From NCBI GenBank assembly GCA_019188255.1, contig JAETXT010000008.1:3906001-3970000 (forward strand): DNA of 64,000 bases. The letters run 5' to 3'. The position numbers were made by a program, and so were the translations under genes. Within the stretch, counting starts at the first letter, position 1; the number at the start of each line of letters is the position of its first letter. Positions 9,954 to 21,802 of the stretch are shown piece by piece. The notes below the pieces were generated by a model. The model was not told the origin of the DNA. It searched no databases and was given only the letters and a program-made list of their open reading frames with translations. This DNA is from Verticillium longisporum. Lineage: Eukaryota; Ascomycota; Sordariomycetes; Glomerellales; Plectosphaerellaceae.

Positions 9954-11448
9954 TCAGCCAGTCCAACTCTCCTGCATGATTTGGTCCTCTGTCAAATAGA
10001 AAGTCTCCTTCTCACTCAACATCTGGTCGTGAAAGATTTGGAGGAAACGGCCAGGGATCATGCTGCCAATTGCGACCTTCAGGTGAGTGTTCTTGCCTGT
10101 CCACAAGTGCTTGATGAAGGTGCCTTTGCACTCGGACCTGTCTTCGGGGAACCCATTGGCCCCGGCGCACGGGAGCTCCTTCACACTCTCGTTGTACGCG
10201 TAGCGGATGTAGTTACCGAATCCGCCCTGGTCAGAGGGGTGGCCGCCGGCCTTGTCGCGGTAGTCGGTGCAATTAGGGAATTTGCCGCCGACGTCGGCGC
10301 ATTCGGACCAGTCCTTCATTATGTCGTAGGTGACGGGGATGTTTTGAGTGATGATGAAGCCCGTGTTGGCATACAGCTTGCCCTTCTCGTCACGATTGTG
10401 CTTCGCTTTCGGGTCAGTCGCCAGCGTCAGAGCGTCCGTCTCGTTCTTGATGTCCCAGTAGTTAAGCAGCCATTCAAAGGGCAGGTCCAGGTGGTTAAAG
10501 ATGGCGTCCGAGTCGGCAAACACAGAGGTCTTGTATTTGGACGTGACTCTTCCGATGATGGTGGGTTTCTTCCACGAGTCGCGACGGTCAGGGAATGTGC
10601 CCGTCTGGATGTAGTAGTACCTGTATCCATGGATCTTGGCTGTGATGGGGTCAGTATTGGTGTTGCATCGGTGGAGGGTGAGGCGAGCGCGGGGTGGGCA
10701 TGAGGATGGTATGAGAACGGCATGACGACTGCCCGAGGACGGACAACGGAGGAGAGGACCGAATGAAAAGAGACCAGAGCATACCATAGAGCCAGTGCTG
10801 GAGAATGCCGAGAGACGGTCCGTGGATGGCGGTCGTGTTATCCCAGCTGAGGGTCTGGTTGCCAAAGATCTCGCCCGTCTTGTTGAGAGGGCGGCTGTCC
10901 ATATCGAGGATGACGAGGTCCTTGCCGAGGGGCTCCGGCCAGCCAATGTGCTTGGGGAGCTTCCATTCAAAGGCGCCCGACGGCCGGTAGACGGGATCGG
11001 TGGGCTTGATGGACGGCTTGACAATGTGTTCCAGGTAGAAGGCCTGGAGCTTGACGATGTCACTGGCGGTGAGCCCGTCGGCGCCAGCCTCATCCCCTGG
11101 CTTGGGCTTGGAGAGCGCGTAGGGATTGATGGTGTTCTGCCCGGGGCTTATTGTTTCGTGTGGGGTTAGTGGCGAGATCAGGAATGTAGGGATGAGATGA
11201 GATGCGATGAGATGCGATGAAGGAGGCTCCCTCGATTCGACCAGGGAGAGTGCAGTGCAGCAGTGCAGTGCAGCAGTGCAGTGCAGGTAGGGAACCGACT
11301 CGCGACTCGCTGGCGGTGGGCGGACTCACAAGGCGGGGAACTCGAAGCTTTGGTAGTGGGCTAAGCCAAGCACGAAAAGGATGAAGACCAAGGCGCCGAT
11401 GGAGGCGACGACCGTGCGACCATGATGCAGGCCCAAGACCTGGTGCAT
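9954..11448 (-). CDS. Type II membrane nucleotide-sugar transferase (GT34/Gma12-like)
   Basis: Three exons: 11330-11448, 10785-11146, 9954-10639; introns 11147-11329 (GTGAGT...CACTAACC...AG) and 10640-10784 (GTATGC...CACAG) splice in phase to give 388 residues. The N-terminus is a short cytosolic tail followed by a single membrane anchor (VVASIGALVFILFVLGLA), as in Golgi glycosyltransferases. The lumenal part has H-G-Y-R-Y-Y-Y-I-Q-T, the strand-end metal-binding F-A-D-S-D-A-I-F (D-x-D), G-F-I-I-T-Q-N, and a C-terminal H-L-W-T-G-K-N followed by F-H-D-Q. This matches the galactosyl/mannosyl transferase fold (GMA12/MNN10 type). Family membership is by motif order only; donor and acceptor are unknown. 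Likely role is glycan or cell-wall synthesis in the Golgi. No lesions, although it lies right beside the decayed cluster. Confidence 0.78.
11190..11286. repeat. Two short tandem repeats inside intron 1
   Basis: GATGAGATGAGATGCGATGA-type units (about 11,190-11,220) are followed by GTGCAGTGCAGCA-type units (about 11,251-11,286). Both lie wholly within intron 1 of the glycosyltransferase and probably explain why that intron (183 nt) is longer than the others here. Confidence 0.7.
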
Positions 11449-12703
11449 GGTGCTGTGCCGTGGTGCGGTGGTACGAGGAATCGATGTATGGAGGATGGAT
11501 GACGGATTGACGGACGACGAGCGCAGTGACAAAGCAAGGACAAACCGAGGCACAAAAAGAGAAAAGGAGTGTAAGAAAGGAAAGAGCCAGACGTAAGGAG
11601 TGTGACGCTGCTGGACAAGATGGATGATGGGGTGAAGAATGGGACGAGATGGTCGTTGGAATGCGTACAGGATGGGATGGATGGAGTTGGGTGGTGGAGG
11701 GATAATCTAATTTCGACCTCTGCTCTGGTGCACTGCTCGTCAGCTGTGCATGGAGGCACGCACAGGACAGAGAAGGGACCAGGTGCCCTTGGTGCCATAC
11801 CAGGAAGAGGAAGGAGCCATGCAGATTCTGGACCAAGCCGAGCCAAGCAAGTGGCAAGTGCAGGTGCCAGGTGGTCATCCCCATCCCCGAAGGCTTCATG
11901 GGAAGGAAGCATCTACTGGTGGAGAGGCAGAGAGAGAACTGGGAAATTGGGGTCAATCTACGCCACCGTCCATCTCATTGGAGGACCCGCTGTCCTGGAT
12001 AGGGGCATGTGGGGCGAGTGCGCTTCTTGGGGCAGATGCGGCAGTTGCGACGGTGGAAATCACGTGTATCATTGCAGCCAAACGAAATCACCAATTTACC
12101 CAATGGGCCCTTTTCTGATTGTCATGCCATGTGGCGCTGATACCATCGTGGCGCATGCCATTCTCTCTGTAGCCTCTGGCGTCACGTCGGCGTAACGTCA
12201 GGGGATGGAATGACGACGCCTCTCTCCTATAGATTGGTATCAACAGGCTCATTTGAAGGCGATCAAGGACTGTGTCTTCGCTCGCCGTGCAGAAAGGTGG
12301 CTACCGGCCCGCAAGAGCTGTCAAACAGTCCACAGATGTATTTACACCACCAAGTGAAGAGCAGATTCACAGCCATTCAAACATGATAACCAGCTTACGA
12401 GCGAAGACGAGGTTCATCAGGTAAGACTCGTGAATTGGCGTCCCAATCATTCATGTCCAACTATGTACAATGCAATCCTCGCCCCCAAGGAGAAATAGCA
12501 CGACAAAATTCCAATCCTCTTGGGATCAGAAAAGAAAAAAGAGGGCAGAGGCAGAAAGAAAAACGGGCGAAACCTATGATACCGAATGTATTTTGTTGGA
12601 AACGAGTGCCACAGTCCATGTGTCCTCCAGTTGAGAACCAGCCTCTGTGTCCAATGCACCATCGTCTCTCCCCGCACCAAACCGTACGAATGGCCTAACC
12701 GAC
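11449..12703. other. Upstream region of the glycosyltransferase and 3' flank of GH7
   Basis: Contains a CT/GA-rich stretch just upstream of the glycosyltransferase ATG (11,520-11,600), usual for fungal 5' UTRs. No gene recognised in the remaining 1 kb. Confidence 0.45.
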
Positions 12704-14328
12704 TTAAGCAGGAATGTCGTAGGTCGAGCCGATGGGGCCGTAGCGAATGTCGGACCAGACGACGTGCGCGCTCGGGTTCTGCGCAATGACGGCCGAGGGG
12801 ACACCAGAGTCCGTGGGGCACGCGCCGCGGGCCGCGCCGGGCTTGGTGGGGTCCTCGGGCGGGTAGATCGAGTCGAGCCAAAGCATGTTGGCGTAGTGCT
12901 ACGACATCATGTCAGTCAATCTGTGCTGGAGACGACGTTGTGGTTTTTTCCCGTTCTGTCAAGCTCCACTCCAAAGGGTGTACTCACATCGGCCCAGATG
13001 GACAGAACGACAACCATGGGCAGGGCGAGGGCGCTGTTGAGGGCGCCGAAGCCGCCAATCTCGGCCTGCCTGTCACGCTCGTCCCACGCAATGTTGTAGG
13101 CTGTGCAGTACTCCGGGTTGACCGTGTTGCTGTCGCTGGGGACGCCCTCCGAGTTGGGCACCGGGACCTCAATGACCTCATCGTTCTGGATGAATGTCGT
13201 CGACAGCTCATTGGGAGAGAATCGAGTCACAACGCTGCAGTGGTCTGGTGAGTCGCCTGGTCAATCAAGGGGGGCTTGTTGGGCGGCACTTACGTGAAGG
13301 GCTCGTTGGTGTTGACGACCTTGTTCTTGCCGTAGAACTCGGGGTTGCCGAGACGGTAAGGGTTGTAGTCGCAGCCATTGGCATCACACTTGCCAGCGAA
13401 GCGATCCTCCGAGTACGTGCCGCCGCACTCAATGGCACCATCGCCGCAGACGTGGTAGTTGTTGTCCTCGCAACCGTGGGGCGTCAAGGCGTACGACCAG
13501 GCGTTCGACTCCCTGAGACTGGTCAACCATCTGAAAAGGCATGCAAATGAGGGCAAAGTCACTTACCAGACATCAATCTCAGCGCAGCAAGCACCAAGAT
13601 TGCCAACACCAGAGGCGGGATCTGTCGCAGAAGGGGTCCAGCCCTCAATGTTTCCCTACAGCAAGCGTATTAGCCGCTGAGGTGAAGAGTATAGCATGAA
13701 GACGATGCTCGATGTCACTTACCTTTCCGTTGACAAACTTCAGGTCCCGTGCGCACTGGGAGTCGCAGTAACCGACACCGTACTTGGCGCCTGCAGCATT
13801 GTTCGGCTCGTCGCTCTTACCGCCATCAGGCTTCATGGGCACAAAGTAGAGCGCGCTGTTGATGCCACACTCGACCGTCGACAGGTCGACCGTGAACGAG
13901 AACTCGTTGTTCAGCAGCGTGAACATCTGGTACGTCTCGTCATCTTGTAGTAGGTAGGTCCTGGACCCGACATTTGTGCCGTACTGGTGCTCGGTCACAA
14001 AGTTGAGGCGCAGGGCGTTGCCGCTCGTTGTGATGCCATATGTCGTCGCATAGTTCTCACCCTCGACGGCGCAGTTCTTCGCGCAGTCGTCGGCTCCAGT
14101 GCACAGACCGGTCCAGTCGTTGCCGTCGTAGCAGTTCTCGTAGCCGCCAACTTCGTGGACCCAACGCCAGTTGGCGTCAACGACGACGGAGCCCTGAACA
14201 TCGCTGCACGTGCCGGATGAGCAGTCCTTCCAGGTCAGGGGAGGGTGTGTCTCAGGGGTCTCTGTGCCGACCTGCTGCGCCATGGCTGTGGCCAGCAGGG
14301 AAAGACTCGTGACAATGACTTGCTTCAT
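12704..14328 (-). CDS. GH7 cellobiohydrolase (CBH I type), no carbohydrate-binding module
   Basis: Five exons (13723-14328, 13567-13655, 13294-13512, 12988-13234, 12704-12898) separated by introns of 54-89 nt join in phase to 451 residues. The signal peptide [17 protein letters not shown] ends before Q-Q-V-G-T, the usual mature start for this family. Catalytic motif C-C-A-E-I-D-V-W-E (nucleophile and acid/base of the E-x-D-x-x-E set) spans the exon 2/3 junction. Other GH7 landmarks are [31 protein letters not shown] and the end [10 protein letters not shown]. The C-terminal region ([10 protein letters not shown]) is of the long cellobiohydrolase type rather than endoglucanase. The protein stops at the catalytic domain, with no linker or CBM1. 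It is secreted and releases cellobiose from cellulose chain ends. Confidence 0.95.
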
Positions 14329-17292
14329 GGTGAAAACCGGTTCTCGGGTTGGGATGGAAAGGGATTGGAGAAGGGGGCTGTTGGACTGGTTGAGGAGTGA
14401 AGAGAAGCTATTTCGAACCGGGCATTCTCTTTCTCTTATCACTCTTGTCGGCTATTGTGAGCACGATTGTCTCCATCATAATACGGACAGAAGTCGTCCG
14501 AAGTTGTGGAAAGACTGTCCGGTTCGCCGTCAAAGATCGACAGCAATAACCATGGTATTCTGAAAAGCAGAGACTGATATCGATGTTGTGGAGCAACTGA
14601 GACAGATCGACTGGTCGCCTGCCTCTTGTCGAATATCCAGGGGCACGTCTTCCAGTCCTCCTACGTGTACGTGTGATGCGATTTGCATACCCGCAGAATA
14701 AAGTCATGCGTGCCATGTTACGGCTCCCTTCTCCGAAGGCCGCCGCTAACATTATGATCTCCTCCGAAGACACGGGACAGAAGTAGCAAAGAGCAGCATG
14801 AGCCGGATTGTGAACAGCAAATGGCATGTTGAGCTATAGACGGAACACAATGCTTCATCTGACATATCCCTGCCAACGCTGCGTTGTCCAGACGAAGGAG
14901 GTGCGGCTGGTGAGACTGGGCCGCGACTTGAGCTACAGAGTGACAGACAATCAACATGGGCAAACCCGGCTGCTTGAGGGGTTGAGCGGCTCAAGGGGGC
15001 TAGGGGCTCGCTCAACCGGACGAATGCCACGCGGCTTCGCAAGATTGAGTCAGAGAACAGGTTTAAGCTTCATTCTTACTTTTCTGACATGTTTCCGGCA
15101 TGTCATCAAGTATCTATGGATTTCTCGGCAAATCGTCTTGGTACATTCAAGTTGCCGCCTCAGGATACATTGGCAAAAGCTTTGCGAGCCTAGGTCTCTT
15201 GGTCAAGGTACGATCGCAACGCCCAGATATCCTCGTGCTTCATCCAGAAAATTCACACCTCGACTTCTTTTCAGTAAGTTGCAATAGTCCTGAAGAAGAT
15301 CCATGGCTGAGTTTGTCGATCTTCGTTCAAAAGGGACGCCGGACCTTCCGTTGGGCGGTCCACGTCCGATGCAGCTTTTGTCGTGACGATCTTTGTCCTG
15401 GTGGACTCTTACCTCCCAGTAAACGCGCGAGTAAAATGCCAAGATGGAAAAATACCGTCGATCGACAGCTCGGCCGACAGAGTTGGCTGTCGGGGGTCAG
15501 CCCCGCGGTGTTTTGACATGATTTGGAGCTAATCTAGAGGAGATCGGCAGTCATGCTCTCAGCCCCTGGCATCTGCGACTCATCATCTGCCCAGCGCATC
15601 CGGGCGTTCGATGTGTGCCGTCATTCGTCCGGTTGAAAGCAGCGAGGGCATTCCCCCGATGTATGCCGGTAGGGCATCTGGGGCAATGCGGGGTGCTCCC
15701 GATGACAGTGCGGAGAAAGTTCCAGAGGAAGCAAAGCGGTAGTGATCAAGTATGAGATAGATACGTTCGATATAATTATGACGGCCGAGATTGCTCAGGG
15801 AATGGACAGGGGGGTGTTGGGGGCTGGTAGTACGGAGGTGCTGCTTCCGCTCACTATTTTCGGCGGTGCACTTGGTTTTATCTCGAGGCTTAGTCAACTA
15901 GACAGCACTTAGCTTCCAACATGCTCAGGGCTTTACACCGTTCAACCATCGCCTGATTATTCTGGGTCAGTTGCTAACCAAGCGGTAGCGTAAGGAAGTT
16001 GATTTGATTCAACATCAGATCAGATGTATGACAATGAGTAACCCTTGTTCCACCTGCGGCCAAACAAGCCGACGGCTGCCGGGCCGGACTTCTCAGCCGG
16101 TTTATGCTGCAACACGAATCGGGTTTCATTGAATGAAGAACTAACTCAGATGTGCAATAATCAAAGGATTCGGTTGTCCAAAATTTCGCGTATCAAGTGA
16201 ACAAGTGCATTCTAGTACCTAGCGCTGGACCAAACTCTGAAGCCCCTTATCGTCTGTTTATGTACCGAGATGTATACAGCCTTCATTATTCCCGGTTTCG
16301 CTCTGTGATGTAATACAAAGTCCGGTGTATGAAGCCTATTTAAATGCATGACTTTGGTGACTGGTGTTGGCGGATTTAGGTTAGACACGGCTTCGATATT
16401 TTCATTACGATGAATACGACGGACCGATAATATGTCGAGGATCTGGCTAGAATGAATCCTTAGGAGCTGTCAGAGCATGGGTTGAGCAGAGTGAAGGGGT
16501 CTTCCGCACTAGGCACGCAAGCAATAGATGATAGGTATGGGGTTAGAACACATCTGAATTCTGGCCCTCCGCAGCTAGGAGGGCCCTTCGCAACCCTTAT
16601 ATATGCGTTCTCGTAGCCCCTAGCCCCTAGCCAGCCCCCCGTTCCATGATTCCGCATGGGCCTCCTGACAGGAGCAGTTGGGCGTTTATGCGCAATCGAA
16701 AAAGACTAATGCCACTTCCTAACCTATTTTTCACCCCCTGACCCTCCTCCCCTCCTTGAGCGGTTTTGGTATGGTTGCGCTTATTCCGGGCAATGGCCGA
16801 CCGCATGTTTCTACTTCTTACTTATGTTTCTCCAAATTAGCGTTCCCGTTGAAACTGAACTCCTTGTTTGTTTACATGTACCGGAAGCTCTTCATGCAGG
16901 CCTTAGCAACCTAGGACATATCTACGCCGGCATCTTTTACTGACTCTGAGGACCAGCAGTCAAATCGTGTACACAATTATCGGAACTCTGCCTGAGAGTG
17001 GTGGAATCGTAATGAATAGTAAGATATATGGAGAACAAACATGCTATCCCATGCCATGAAGACGACCAGTAACCCTCAAGCGCCGTGCACATGGCTAGCC
17101 CTGGCTGTAGATACAATGACTGGTTGAACGCATATAAGCGCATTTCAGTAACCAGAGAAATCTAGCTCAGTGAAGACGTCTACCAGTAAATATTAATGGA
17201 CCCTATATTCAATGAAGTACCTCGATGATATGAAAGAATCGGAGGTTAATTGCGTTGTGATGGCTGGGTGGCTAGCTCAACTATCGACCACG
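14329..17292. other. Gene-free 3 kb stretch
   Basis: The first few hundred bases should hold the GH7 promoter (CT-rich leader at 14,420-14,440). The rest is moderately AT-rich and has no frame with protein-like character. A perfect 8-bp-stem hairpin (GGCCCTCC / GGAGGGCC) lies at about 16,562-16,585. No transposon hallmark was identified. Confidence 0.5.
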
Positions 17293-18742
17293 TTACGATT
17301 GACGTGATCTGTGCACATTCGAGCCCTCGTCGCTTGTCGGGCTCCGCTCCCCTGGCCCTTGCTCTTGTCTCGACTCGACCGTCACCTGTTGTGTGACTAG
17401 AGTAGTTGCCTGAATGACTCCCTTGCCCGCCGTTGACTTCTCGCCTTCCTTAGACGAACGATTCAGCGCTGCCCAGTAGGAGTTGTGATGGTTCTTCACC
17501 CCACCGCTGACAGTGACTTTGTAATCACCGGCCACGGACACCCTTCCAGCGTCCTGCGTGACCAGCTCGATCCTATCTTGGCCTTGGAGAGACCAAGTGC
17601 TGTCTGACGCAGGGACAGTGACCGATGTGACTTTTGTCTTGTTCGGGATCGTGTTCGTGCTGCCGTCTGGAGCATGAATGTATGCCCCGCACTGAGATTG
17701 ACCTTGGTTTACTCTTATGGAGGAGCCCATCAAACTGGGCATGATCTTGGCGAAGACTGGTCTTAGCGTCGGCAAACAAGCCGCGAGGATGGCAGTTGTG
17801 ATTTCTAGGTATGACCAGGTTGCCGCATCCACATTGTCCCAGTTAGGGTCATCTGTCGAAGCCGCGATCTTGAGAGTGCGGATGCGAATAATGGAGATGA
17901 TGCAGGTGCTGTCACAATAGCACGTCAGCACCGGTTCGAGGACGAAGATATCTGTCAAGATGAAGAACCACTTACAAGAAACCGAGGCCAAAGACCGCGA
18001 AGAGCATCACCTTTTGCTTCTTGGGCAATTGAAGGGACCGAACTACCGGCAACGGCAGGCAGAAAATAGCGAAATCGGAGACCAAGTTGAAGGCGGCCAT
18101 GACATACCAAATGGTCAATGAGTCCAGGCATCTACCCGGCAAAGCGTGGTCCCAGAATTTGGCGACTGGGATGCAGATGAGTGTAAGGAGGAAGAAGAAG
18201 GTAATTGACCAAGCTACCATAAACGCGACAGCGTAGTAGGTGATGCGTTGCATCATCCGCAGAGCAAAGATTCGCCGGTATTGGAGGAGAATAGAAATTT
18301 TGACCAGACACATGGACATGTTGTACACTATAATGGAGCTGTAAAAGGCCTATCGCTGTGACTTAGCATAATGATGACGAGGGGTTGGATGGAAGTCATG
18401 CCCCGAGTCTTGCCATACCTTCATGTATGGGAAAAAGTGTTCTTCAGGCTGAACCCAAGTATGTGATCCGAGACCCCATTTGCTCTCTGCGAAGCCCAAT
18501 TAGCCTTGCTTGCATCTCTCGGGATCAGGCGGCGCCTCACCAAGGCCAATAGTCACGGCGGCGGCGATGGCCAGGATCTGGGCAGCCACCATAACTCCAT
18601 CATCCCAGCCAAAGGTGTGAAGAAGGACCAGTCGCGTATAAGACCGAAGCGTGACAGCGATGGTCGACAACGCACAGCAAACCGACAAGATGGTGCAAAT
18701 CTCTGTGAAACGAGACTCGTCATCCACGGAGTGTTTGCTCAT
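17293..18742 (-). pseudogene. Fungal rhodopsin-domain (PTH11/SAT4-like) membrane protein with in-frame TAA
   Basis: ATG at 18742; exons 18419-18742, 17976-18349, 17293-17908; introns 18350-18418 and 17909-17975 splice cleanly. The seven-pass pattern of the fungal rhodopsin domain is visible: R-S-Y-T-R-L...F-G-W-D-D (end of helix 1/loop), I-L-A-I-A-A-A-V-T-I-G-L-G, K-W-G-L-G-S-H after helix 2, V-Y-N-M-S-M-C-L-V-K-I-S-I-L-L-Q-Y-R-R-I-F, W-S-I-T-F-F-F-L-L-T-L-I-C-I-P-V, and D-F-A-I-F-C-L-P-L-P-V-V. The tail after the last helix is hydrophilic (about 140 residues). Codon 81 is TAA at 18500-18502, with no usable intron around it; CAA to TAA would be a CpA to TpA change. Such receptors sit in the plasma membrane and may sense hydrophobic surfaces or metabolites. 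As sequenced it would be truncated after the second helix. Confidence 0.8.
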
Positions 18743-20411
18743 CTTCTCAACACCTCCAGCTCCGTCTTCGGAGCGTGTGTATATGGGGGCTGGCGGACAG
18801 GAACTGATGCTGGGCAGTCGGGATCTTGACTTTCATAATCAAGTCATGAAGGCGTGTTAGCCCCAAAAGCTGGTTCAACAAATAGTCTCGCAAGACGGTT
18901 GACAAGGCAGGTCATGGTATATATCTCCGGCCTTCCCCCTTGTCCCTTTTTCATCAACACCATGATCCACCCCCGGTACGCCACTCAGACCCGCATGTCT
19001 CATGGTATGAAGCTGGCTGTCCTCGAGTCCATCGACTTAGGCGACACCATCAAGCTGGTAGATGAGTATGCACGGAGATCCAGTGTCATGGAAATCGACG
19101 ACGTAAGTCTGTTCGCACTGAAAGACCCTGGTCCCCAGTCTGCCTGACGCCCCTGAATTGGGGTGGTGACAACGGGCGCCGATAGTGTCCCGACGGCGTT
19201 TGGTCTACTGCAGGTCATACTAACTGAAGCCCAGCGGTTCATCGCCCCCAATCCGCTAAATCCTGAAAGTGGATACAGCTTTATGCGACACTTGCTTTAG
19301 CGTGGTCAACTTCGTGCAGACCCCTGCTTCGATTGATGATTGATGTGCCGACCTGCTGAGGGGTTGTATCGTGTGTGTGTGGTGCTTAAAGCTTCCTGGT
19401 AGTGAGCCTCCATTTTATTCTGAAGCTTTACATCTGTGTCCATTCCCACTGCACAATCCGCCTGAATATTACGAGCGGCCGGACTGTTGTTCAAAGAAGA
19501 GCCGGCACGACACGCGTGCCGGGTTCATAGGTGGAATCCATTGCGGCCTATTAGCCACCAGGATGCCAAAGAGATGGATGTGCTTGGCGAACATGTGACG
19601 TTATCAACAGGGTAGTTGTCAGGTGGAAGCTCATCCACTCCATGGAAAAGTGCGTTTGTGGAGGTCCAAGAGCACAAGTGGCATGTCAAAGGGGTAGGCA
19701 GGGGAACGGACCGATTTTCGATGTGACGTGAAGATCTTAGCACTTATTACTAACCTTTCATAAGGGATCGCCCGGATTGTGGATCAATCATGTCAGCGGC
19801 AAACAAATCACGTCCGCGGCAGACAAAGGATGGACACTTGCGGTATTGTGCATTATGGGCGATCTTTGGTCTTTCACCGCGGAAGAAGAGACACATTATG
19901 AGCTATCTTGAACTTCACTGATGATCGTCAACAGAGAATTTCCCGCTCGTAAATTAGCTCCATCAAGACGAAAAGTTGTAGACGGCCGACGACCAAGCGA
20001 CGGTGCGTTCCGCACACGCGACAATGAAGTTAGAGCAACCATGGAACGTTTGGTCAACAATCTCGGTCAATGGTCTAGGCCCAGAGGCGTATCTTTCGGC
20101 ATTTCATGTTGGTGCCACATCTCCAGAGAAAACATGAAGTGTGGTCGCACCAGGCTTAGTTGGCTGCTCTGTTCATTACGCTCCTGTCATACGACCAGCT
20201 GTGGCAACCTTGGTACGAGCGACGAGCGTGGAATCGACTCATGGAACAAGCCAAGCGACCCAAATGCGCTTTGCCGTCTGGGAAGAGAGGCTTGAGGCAG
20301 CTCTGAAGCCCCTGACTTGTTTATGTACAGCAGATGGTATCGCGAACGGAGATACAACTGAGGAGGCCATGGCAGGAGCCCTATGAGCCCTGAGCCGTGG
20401 GAGCCGAGGTA
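18743..20411. other. Intergenic region, no confirmed gene
   Basis: An open stretch at 18,995-19,100 ends with a GTAAGT donor-like site and has protein-like composition, but no partner exon was found. The remainder shows nothing recognisable. Confidence 0.4.
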
Positions 20412-20667
20412 CTATCCCTTTGATGCCGAAATTTGGCCTCAGTACATATACTGATCACCGCCTGCCTGAATAGCTCTAATATGGATCTTGACAGGTACTC
20501 ACTCAGTACATGGTTATAGCGGGTAGGTCTGTAAAAACAAGTAACGTACAGGCATGTAGATGTACTGTTCGTTCTATCCTTTAATTCAATTGGCGATATC
20601 TATTTTCTGCCACTTGGCTGTCGATCATATGAAGTACTGAGGCCAAATTTCGGCATCAAAGGGATGG
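20412..20667. mobile_element. 256-bp MITE with about 34-bp terminal inverted repeats and TA duplication
   Basis: The left end begins CTATCCCTTTGATGCCG and the right end, read in reverse, begins CCATCCCTTTGATGCCG; the match continues to C-A-G-T-A-C, 33 of 34 bases. Both ends are flanked by TA (20410-20411 and 20668-20669), the duplication expected of Tc1/mariner or pogo transposases. The interior has no coding capacity. These features define a non-autonomous miniature element; the supplying transposase is unknown, and the Fot1-like element at 49,321 has different terminal repeats. Confidence 0.85.
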
Positions 20668-20669
20668 TA

Positions 20670-21802
20670 TGCAGTAAGTTTCAATCATTTACTAATAATT
20701 AACGAGTACCGACCAAGGGGCCGACCAGGGGACCCGTTATTCATCGACTTCCCCATCGATTGCCCTAGCATCTGACCTCTATCTTATTAGCTCGTAGACC
20801 AGCTTTATTTAGGTGGTATAATTTTTGTGCAAGGAAAGGAACGTTAGCCTTTGTACCTTCTAAGCGTGCCCCATACGCAGGGTTTATCGATACCTGATAG
20901 GCTATCGAAACTTTTGCCTGCAACCAAGTATCGGCGCCATGAGTAATGAATAACCAGCCTGGCTTGATCTAATGTCCTGTTCGTCTGGCTCAATGGATTG
21001 ACGGCTCCTTGGTGGACTGCGCCGCTACGGTACCGCAGCAGGCTGGCGCAAGTGGAGCAGGGGTGGCCTGTGGAGATGCACCAAACTATCAAGTACATGT
21101 ACACCACAACCGCTCTAGGACATAAGATGCAGGGGCCGTTCCCCAGGAAATAATTGGAGGGACGAGCGCTGAAAGCCCTCTTGTCTATCTCGCAGAAGCC
21201 GATGGACAGTACGACGCAAAATATCAAGTGTGCCGTGGGCCTCGTTCGCTCGCGTGGTGTTCGACTACATGTCCGGCAGTGGCAGCTGCTTATGGGCATC
21301 CTCAGCCGTCTTGTCAGCTTCGGTAGGGTCGACCTTCGTCTGCAGGGATCACGGAGTCTCCGGAATACGTGAGCTCGAGCCCGAACTCTAAATTTGTGGC
21401 GGATCCGTGATGGCTCTCGTCAGTCGAGGATCTCTGGCCAGCGACGAACAGAATGTCGTGCCGGTCGGGACCACGAACGCCACAGTGACAGCTGAAGAGC
21501 CGGCGGCAACGAACAACTTCTGCCTGTGCCAGTCCCTGTGCAGCGCAGAGGCCTGCTGACTCGTCTTGGTCCAGACTCTGAAAGCCAGACCAGACCATCC
21601 GCGATTCTGGTGACTTGTGTGATTCAGGCTATGTAGGAGCCTTCCACCCCCGACTCGACCCCGACGTAACTTTTCAATCTTGCCAGTGTGGCCTTCAACA
21701 GAGAAGCATTGTCCGCGAATCTCACTCCACCCAAAGATACCCTTCACTTCTCATCTGCAGCTCGCCTCTACACCGGATGTACGGCTTGGCGATATCGAAG
21801 GC
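20670..21802. other. Intergenic region upstream of the seven-pass protein
   Basis: No gene is recognised. The coding frame of the downstream gene is open from about 21,680 but has no ATG before 21,803, so an unseen upstream exon or a long leader remains possible. Confidence 0.4.

Noticed and set aside
16562..16585. Hairpin GGCCCTCC/GGAGGGCC
   Set aside because: Too short and isolated to be called a terminator or a MITE in a fungal nuclear genome.
18854..19147. Open frame with protein-like sequence (M-S-H-G-M-K-L-A-V-L-E-S-I-D from 18,995) ending near a GTAAGT site
   Set aside because: No in-frame ATG at the frame's start, no downstream exon and no recognisable motif; could be a lone exon remnant but is not supported as a gene.
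19921..20386. Overlapping plus-strand frames of 80-124 codons
   Set aside because: No motif, start context or splice partner; the stretch includes an aromatic segment but nothing that can be assigned.
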